From Jackrogersella multiformis (Eukaryota; Ascomycota; Sordariomycetes; Xylariales; Hypoxylaceae): a stretch of DNA of 64,000 nucleotides. Made by a program: the position numbers and the translations under genes. Within the stretch, counting starts at the first letter, position 1. Every line of letters starts with the position of its first letter. Of this stretch, positions 58,290 through 64,000 are shown piece after piece. The notes beneath the pieces are model-generated. The model was given only the letters and a program-made list of their open reading frames with translations, searched no databases and was not told where the DNA came from. Where the stretch lies: contig CADCXD010000008.1 in assembly GCA_902806575.1 (NCBI GenBank), positions 2,604,001-2,668,000 on the forward strand. Direction: 5' to 3'.

Positions 58290-61200
58290 GTGAAAGTCAA
58301 GATACTTGATACGAATTATCACGCAACTATGGCAGCATCTTTGAGCCCCGACTTAGGCTCTGCTAGGTGGTCTTCGACACCGAGCTCGCCATCGACTGTG
58401 TTTTCAAACAGCTCAGATGTAACCAACTCCACTGTTGCGACATCTTATTCCTCCGAACTACTCAACCGACCTAGCCGTAGCAATAACGAGTTCGAGTGGC
58501 AGCCTACAGAACAAGACTATGAATGGGCCGAGAGCCTCATGCTCAAACACTGCTCCGACTCATATTCGGCTCGAAAATCTGGCGTTCTCAGTTACAAAGA
58601 AGCCACTACAGCACTCTCTAGGATTGCTAAAGGAGCTGTGCCAAACGCTACCCCCGGATTGGTCCAGGCGCTGCTTGATAACGATGCCGATGTCTACTTC
58701 GAGCGACGAAAGAGCTCGAATCTCTTCAAAAAGATGATGGGCAAGAACCAAGAAGATATCCGCGGTGACTTACTAGAGAGGGCAGCTCTGAACTGCTCAC
58801 CTAGCATTTTGCGTCTCCTCATCATGGAAGCCGATGAGCCGTCGTTAAATCGAGCACTGCCCATCGCTATGAGCTAGAATGATGAAGAGAAAATCACGAT
58901 GCTTCGTATAAGGGGGGCTGACGCAGGACCTCTGTGCGAACAATTCATCCAATCGATTGACTCTGGTGCTGATGCGGTGGTGAAGTCATTGGTTTCCGGA
59001 TTCAAGGGTGCATGCCAGAAATGTCGTGATAATGGACTTGTTCGGGCCGCAAAACTTGGTTTCGGGTCGATGGTTGAGATTCTGTTGGATAATGGCGCCG
59101 ACGTGGATTTCGGGAACGGGGCGGCCCTAACGGTAGCCATCGAGGATGGTTGGGATGCCACCGCCACGACCATCATATCTCATCAAGCAAAGTTGTCGCG
59201 TTATGCCTTGCTTGACAAGGCCGTATTACAGTCGTATAATTACGGACGGTTTAGCGTTCTCGAAGAATGTCTCAAGGCGGGTGCGCGAGGGTCAGCAACG
59301 GCTACGGCGCTCATCCATACGATACGGAGGGAGCAACTCAAATTAGCTGAGACTCTTGTGAAATATGGCGCCTCGGTAGAGTACAATGAGGCTGAATCTT
59401 TGAGATTTGCAATTGGCACGAGAAAGCCGGAACTACTACGCATCCTCTTAAGCGGCCAACCATCCCAATCCTCGATAGCAGCAGTATTCCACGAGGTCAC
59501 AAAAATTAGCGACATTCGAGTCGCACATTGGATGGTCGAACTCCTGATACTAGCAGGGTTACGCGGCGACCCTGTGAATGATATGATGGTTCGGAGCCTC
59601 GATGGTGTGTCGATGGTTGGCGACGAGCAGTCTCGATATGAGCTACTCGACCTCCTTTTGAAAAAGGGAATCGCGGACGTCAACTCCTATGACGGCCGTC
59701 CCTTCGCGCTTGCTGCAGCAGAGGGATGGGTAAAAATCCTAGAATTACTCATATCCTATCGCCCGCAAGTAAAATCGCTTAAGAATGCCTTAGAGCCTGC
59801 AATGAGAGTGGGCGATCCTGGATTGAGAATGCATGTAATCGAATCGATACTAGCCGGCACCAGGGGAAATACCTCGGATACGGAGCATCTGACGGCTAAA
59901 GGCCTTGCATTAGCTGCGAGATCCCAACACCTTGAAATTCTGGAGCTTCTAGTTCAGTCGGGATTGTCAACCCTTTGCATTAACGCCGGATTCGCCGAGG
60001 CCATCTCAGAAGGGGAGCACCTCTTTAAACCAAAGAGTCTGGAGATTATCCAGTTCTTCCTCGAACACGGGGTATCCGGTTCATTGGTTGAGGAGGCGTT
60101 CTGTCGGGCTGTGAGGCTGTTTGAGAGCGATGCTATTGAACTGCTGGCGTCGTCAGTCGATCCTGCTGCCGTAAACAAGGCTCTGAGGGGTTTGGTAGAG
60201 TATTCCGATGACTGGCACGCTCCCGATGACCGCAACATCTGGGTTGTAGAGCTCCTACTGGAATGGGGTGCAAATGGCGAGGCACTAAGCCTTGCGCTTA
60301 TCGGAGCGGTACATGCTTACGTCTCAGGACGCGGTTCGGAGGCCCTCGTCGACACCTTACTAGAATCCGGGGCGGCCGACGTGAATTATAGCAAGGCGGA
60401 GGCGCTCAAGATAGCTGCTAGAGCTGGTGAGGCAAGCTTATTACAGAAGCTCGCTACCAGCGGTGCAACTAGAGAGACCCTGACGCATGCTTTTGCTGAA
60501 GCGGTTGCGGTCGAGCTGGAGGAGGACATGGTGCTTAGGTAGTCTGATCGATGCGCTCATTCTTGATCAAGATGCAGAAGGCCATCCCGATTTTTGCACT
60601 GTTTTACCCGGTCGATCCCCACCTATCATCGAATGCTTGATCGCACACCCGGAATCGGTGAAGCTCGTGACGCGTCTAGCGCAGCTAGGATGCGACCTGG
60701 AGGCTAAATGCGATACCGTCTTGTTCAAGCATGCCGAATCAGTCGCCGTGCTCATGTGGTCTTTGAAAGCTGGCAGCCCAGTATCCAGTCTTGCTATCGA
60801 GGCACTGATTGATGCCAAAGGTGAGAATAATCCCCAGTCCCTGCTCTGTGACCGAATAGCTCATTTAGCGATAGCAAACGTGCAAGCCACCGCACCCCTT
60901 TCCGGGATAACACCTTTGGTTCTGGCTGCAATGAACGGCCGCGTAGATCTACTGAAAAGGCTCATCAAAGCGAACGCCAATACCCTCGCTCGTGACCACG
61001 GGGATAAGACAGCCCTATACTATGCCGCCCAAGCTGGCAACTTAGATACCGTCAAGCCCTTACTGAAGGCGAAATTCCGACATAACGACGGCAGCCTCCA
61101 CGAGGCGGCCAGGGAACTTCATGGCGATGTTGTCGCTGCGCTCATAAAGGCAGGGTACAGTACCAGCTTTCCCAGCAGCAGGCCTGAGCACAACGGTCGG

Positions 61201-61955
61201 ACCCCGATTCAGGAATTGGCGTACAAATGCGATGGGACGAGAAGCACCCTCGAGATGGAATCGACACTTCTAGCGTTGAAGGAAGGAAAGCTTGCTCCCC
61301 TTGACAAATGGCAAGGCAAAAATCCGATATTCCTCGCACTCGAAAATTCATACGCCGTCACCCTTGCCCTTCTGGACATTGTTATGTGGCCTGTCATCAA
61401 TCACGAAGACAACGTTTTTGTGGACTTGGACAAGAACGGGAGGCGCCTTTTCTTCTCGCCCACGATGTACATGAGGTTTTACCGGTCGCAAGATAGCGGG
61501 AACCTGCAGCTAGAGGGACTTTTGAGAACGAAACATTGCCTCGACCGGTACTATGCAGAGCTGGGAGCGGAACAGCCACGAGGTGCCGTTGGGCTTCCAG
61601 ATGACATTGAAAAGGAGGATAGAAGGATAAGAGCGGAAGCGGGAAGCGTGAGCAGGAGCACCAGGACAAGCTACGATGGGAGAGCGAGGAGGCCGAGCTT
61701 AAACGGGGCAACATCGCACTGCTACATCAGAGCCAGATAAATCAGCAAGCGGAGAAGAACGCGATAGCCGAACAGTCCAAAGCTCGTGTGTTATTCATCG
61801 ACCAATCGGAGTTTCAGCGCAAGAAGCAGCTCGAGCTCAGCTTCCAACAGCAAATAAGTCAGCAGAAGCTTGAGCAGCAGCGGCACCAGAACATGTTGGC
61901 CACCGAGGCGCAAGGACAGAAAATGCTTATCCAGCAGGCAGCTAGGCGGCGATGA
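58290..61955 (+). pseudogene. Ankyrin-repeat protein, three lesions
   Basis: A continuous coding sequence of about 1,220 codons without introns. The N-terminus is Ser/Thr-rich (better start perhaps ATG 58,329). Ankyrin-like repeats follow (LVQALLDNDADVYFERR, MVEILLDNGADVDFGNGAAL, LEILELLVQSGLS, ITPLVLAAMNGRVDLLKRLI, KTALYYAAQAGNLDTVKPLL) and a Gln/Glu-rich coiled coil ends it (SFQQQISQQKLEQQRHQN). An in-frame TAG lies at 58,875-58,877; the same frame resumes at once with NDEEKITMLRIRGAD. A one-base shift near 60,537 separates EEDMVL from GSLIDALILDQD. Another near 61,640 separates the last ankyrin-linked part from the coiled coil. Such proteins are often scaffolds or NLR-associated sensors in fungi. 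With three separate defects it is most likely inactive, unless some are assembly errors. Confidence 0.75.
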
Positions 61956-62729
61956 TGAGAAGCAGCTGCTGGGCGGGATGAAATGCGTCGCTCTGTGAAA
62001 AGAGCCGAAACATTCATCATTCAGATTCTGGGCGGGTAAGAATGGTGAGACATACTGTGGTAGAAAAAGGCTCTGTAGTAAATAAGCTCTTGATTTCTTG
62101 CCTCCCTTTAGTTATTGAAGAGTAGAAAATCGGTAGAAAATGAGTCGAGGCAGATTTTACTCATCGAACGCCACACCATGCCCCTGACTACGACACTGCA
62201 CGGACCATATTGATGTGGCTCGTGTGGCGCAGTACTTCAATGAACCCACCTGACATATCAAAATGGCGTCAGATTAAATTGATCACGTGCTAATAGCACT
62301 GTGTTGCAATCTAGATAGGTACCTAGGTACCTTGTATACCAGGTAGATATCTATCCCATGCTGACCTAATTAGCACCTATCGCCAACCATAATACTGACC
62401 AGTTACTTAAATAATTAGTCTAGAGGATAGCTTCTTAAAACAGTGCCATTAGTAATATTATTAGGTAATACAGTCTCTATTTGATCTGACTCCATCCTGA
62501 ATAATTGAAAAACTTACTGAAAACAACAACATCATAGGTACCTAAACCACCACATCATGCCTATTACTATTAATCCTACTGCGTAGCCTTCATGTTGATT
62601 CTTTAATCGGGTTTCTTATTATAATTTCTTGATAAATATACAGTCAAGGTGTAACAGATTTAAAATACAGGTGTGAACAGAATAATTATTCCCACTTTGC
62701 GTCTAGAGTCTATTCATCTCAGTTCCGTT
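61956..62729. other. Intergenic between converging pseudogenes
   Basis: About 0.8 kb, AT-rich. Contains AGATAGGTACCTAGGTACCT at about 62,314, the longest palindromic copy of the recurrent motif. No gene supported. Confidence 0.6.
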
Positions 62730-63880
62730 CTACGTCGCCAGCACGGTAGCGGTAGGGGCACCAAGGGCAATGGCAGACCGTCGTTTCAAACCTTTCTTCT
62801 CTCCTAATAATTCTTTCAACATCCGGTCTGTCATGGCCATGTCGCGATGCGTCTTGCCTAATAACTTCTCCTGCTCATTGCGCGTCGCCAAGTAATCCTT
62901 GGAGTTTATAATTCATAGCCAGTCTGCAGGCTGTCTGGAGCGTGGTCGGGTCATCATGCCCGAGCAGCTGGACCTGAACGTCGAGCACGTTCTGCATCTC
63001 GGTGCCCGCTTCTTGCACCCGGCCCATGCCTTCCAACATCATCGCCACGTTCTGTCTCGTCATGAGCGTCTCGGGGTGGTCGAATCCCAAGGCGTTCCGC
63101 TGGCCCGTGAGCACGACCTCGAACGCTTGCTGCGGTGTTTCCAATCTCTCCTGCTTGCAGTATATGAGAACCAGAGGGAGACTTCCCGAGGCCGGATGAT
63201 CCTATGGGTTCTAGCAGGCTCTCGTTATCTAAGCCGTCTAGTTTCATGAGCTAATGGCCGCTAGCGTCCTTTTTCAAGGTATTGTGAACTTCTTCAACAA
63301 CGTCGGCGTCTGTCATCGTCTCCTTTGCGAGGTGAGGAGTTTCGGCAATGCATTTGTACGAAAGCTGAAACTGGGAAGTGCTAGCAGCATTTACCCAGTA
63401 AACATGACAGCCAGGATGCTCTTCAAAGTACTTATGAGCATATTCCACTGCGGTATGAGTCTTTCTATTAAATATCATATTAGTTAACCCTACCGTTTTT
63501 AATCAGGCGAGAACCGGGAGTTTACTTACCCATTCCCTGAGCCGCCCAGCAGAACTACATTTACCGCAGACCTAAACTTTTCTTCGATTGTCTCTAACCT
63601 AAGATCTTCCCTCGAGGTGCGAAATGCGCCTCCTTCGCAATAGGTGCCGGTAGGGACGGCATACGAGGCTTGAGACCCCTTGATGCGCACGCTATGGAAC
63701 TTGTCACTGCAAAAAGAATCGTAGTTAGTGATCACGTCCGAAAGATATGGCTTCATGGGGTGGTTTTTTCTTACCCAGATTACGACTTTTCACCATCTCC
63801 TTAGAACCTTTTGCCATTTTCCCTATCTCTCTGCAAACTGATTTATAGTTATCGTCGCTGCTATCTTCGAACTTGTTCAT
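62730..63880 (-). pseudogene. NB-ARC/TPR (NLR-like) protein remnant
   Basis: A possible first exon starts at 63,880 (MNKFEDSSDDNYKSVC). An exon from about 63,756 ends in LLGGSGNG at about 63,531. After a 67-nt intron (GTAAGT donor, AATAG acceptor) comes KTHTAVEYAHKYF, so splicing rebuilds the P-loop GGSGNGKT; then HPGCHVYWVNA follows, as in STAND NTPases. The frame then fails near 63,250, and what follows is a TPR_10-type repeat block (GQRNALGFDHPETLMTRQNVA, LLGHDDPTTLQTACRLAMNY). The rest of the nucleotide-binding domain and earlier repeats are deleted. A second shift near 62,875 leads into NEQEKLLGKTHRDMAM and a stop at 62,730. In fungi, intact genes of this type act in non-self recognition. 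Confidence 0.72.
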
Positions 63881-64000
63881 GGCGGAGTGCTAAGTTGAGG
63901 CCCTCATTCTGTTGGCCGTTAAGTGTCGCTGAAGACTCGCCCACCACAAATTCCTGGAATCCTCGTTAGATCCATGCGAAAAGCCGCCCAAAAGGAATGC
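63881..64000. other. Window edge
   Basis: Upstream flank of the NB-ARC remnant. Too short to interpret. Confidence 0.5.

Overview
The window is nuclear DNA of a filamentous ascomycete (Pezizomycotina, probably a sordariomycete; inference). The evidence is short GT-AG introns of about 46-105 nt, a Zn2Cys6 regulator, a Dal5-type permease, a fungal Nha1-type antiporter, a DUF1996 secreted protein, a But2/PIR wall protein, and very AT-rich repeats that differ only by transitions, the mark of repeat-induced point mutation (RIP). It reads as a gene-sparse accessory region: metabolic, transport and secreted-protein genes are separated by long AT-rich spacers and mixed with decayed genes. No tRNA, rRNA or CRISPR array was seen.

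Layout. 0.6-9.8 kb: an EI24/RRT8-like membrane protein, a flavin oxidase likely to carry doubly linked FAD, an unrecognised protein and a six-exon Na+/H+ antiporter, all on the minus strand. 9.8-13.2 kb: AT-rich gene-free DNA. 13.2-17.2 kb: a zinc-independent MDR oxidoreductase and a divergent Zn2Cys6 activator sharing a 0.6-kb promoter region. 19.4-22.4 kb: a long Pro/Thr-rich wall protein with a PIR-like cysteine domain and a But2 domain. 23.2-24.9 kb: an allantoate-type permease. 27.0-30.3 kb: a secreted AA8 cytochrome and a DUF1996 protein. 31.8-33.2 kb: the wreck of an NRPS or PKS-NRPS C-terminus. 34.7-36.5 kb: an intronless 589-residue protein with two related beta-rich modules and a C-terminal domain that looks bacterial.

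36.6-52.3 kb is the most striking part. Spliced exons give one open 650-codon frame that joins a PTH11/rhodopsin-like N-terminus to a 14-TM DHA2-type drug transporter. One intron of this gene holds a 13,530-bp Ty3/gypsy element on the opposite strand, arranged LTR-internal-LTR-internal-LTR. The three LTRs are 314 bp each, the two units are exactly 6,608 bp each, and the whole is flanked by a 5-bp target duplication (GTTTG) that is also the first five bases of the host intron. The splice donor is therefore still present, and the gene could still be spliced through a 13.6-kb intron.

53-64 kb: a RIP-mutated tandem duplication of about 0.92 kb, a charged repeat-rich minus-strand gene with several frame changes, an ankyrin-repeat pseudogene with three lesions and an NB-ARC/TPR (NLR-like) pseudogene. 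Short TACCTAGGTA palindromes recur through the intergenic DNA of the whole window.
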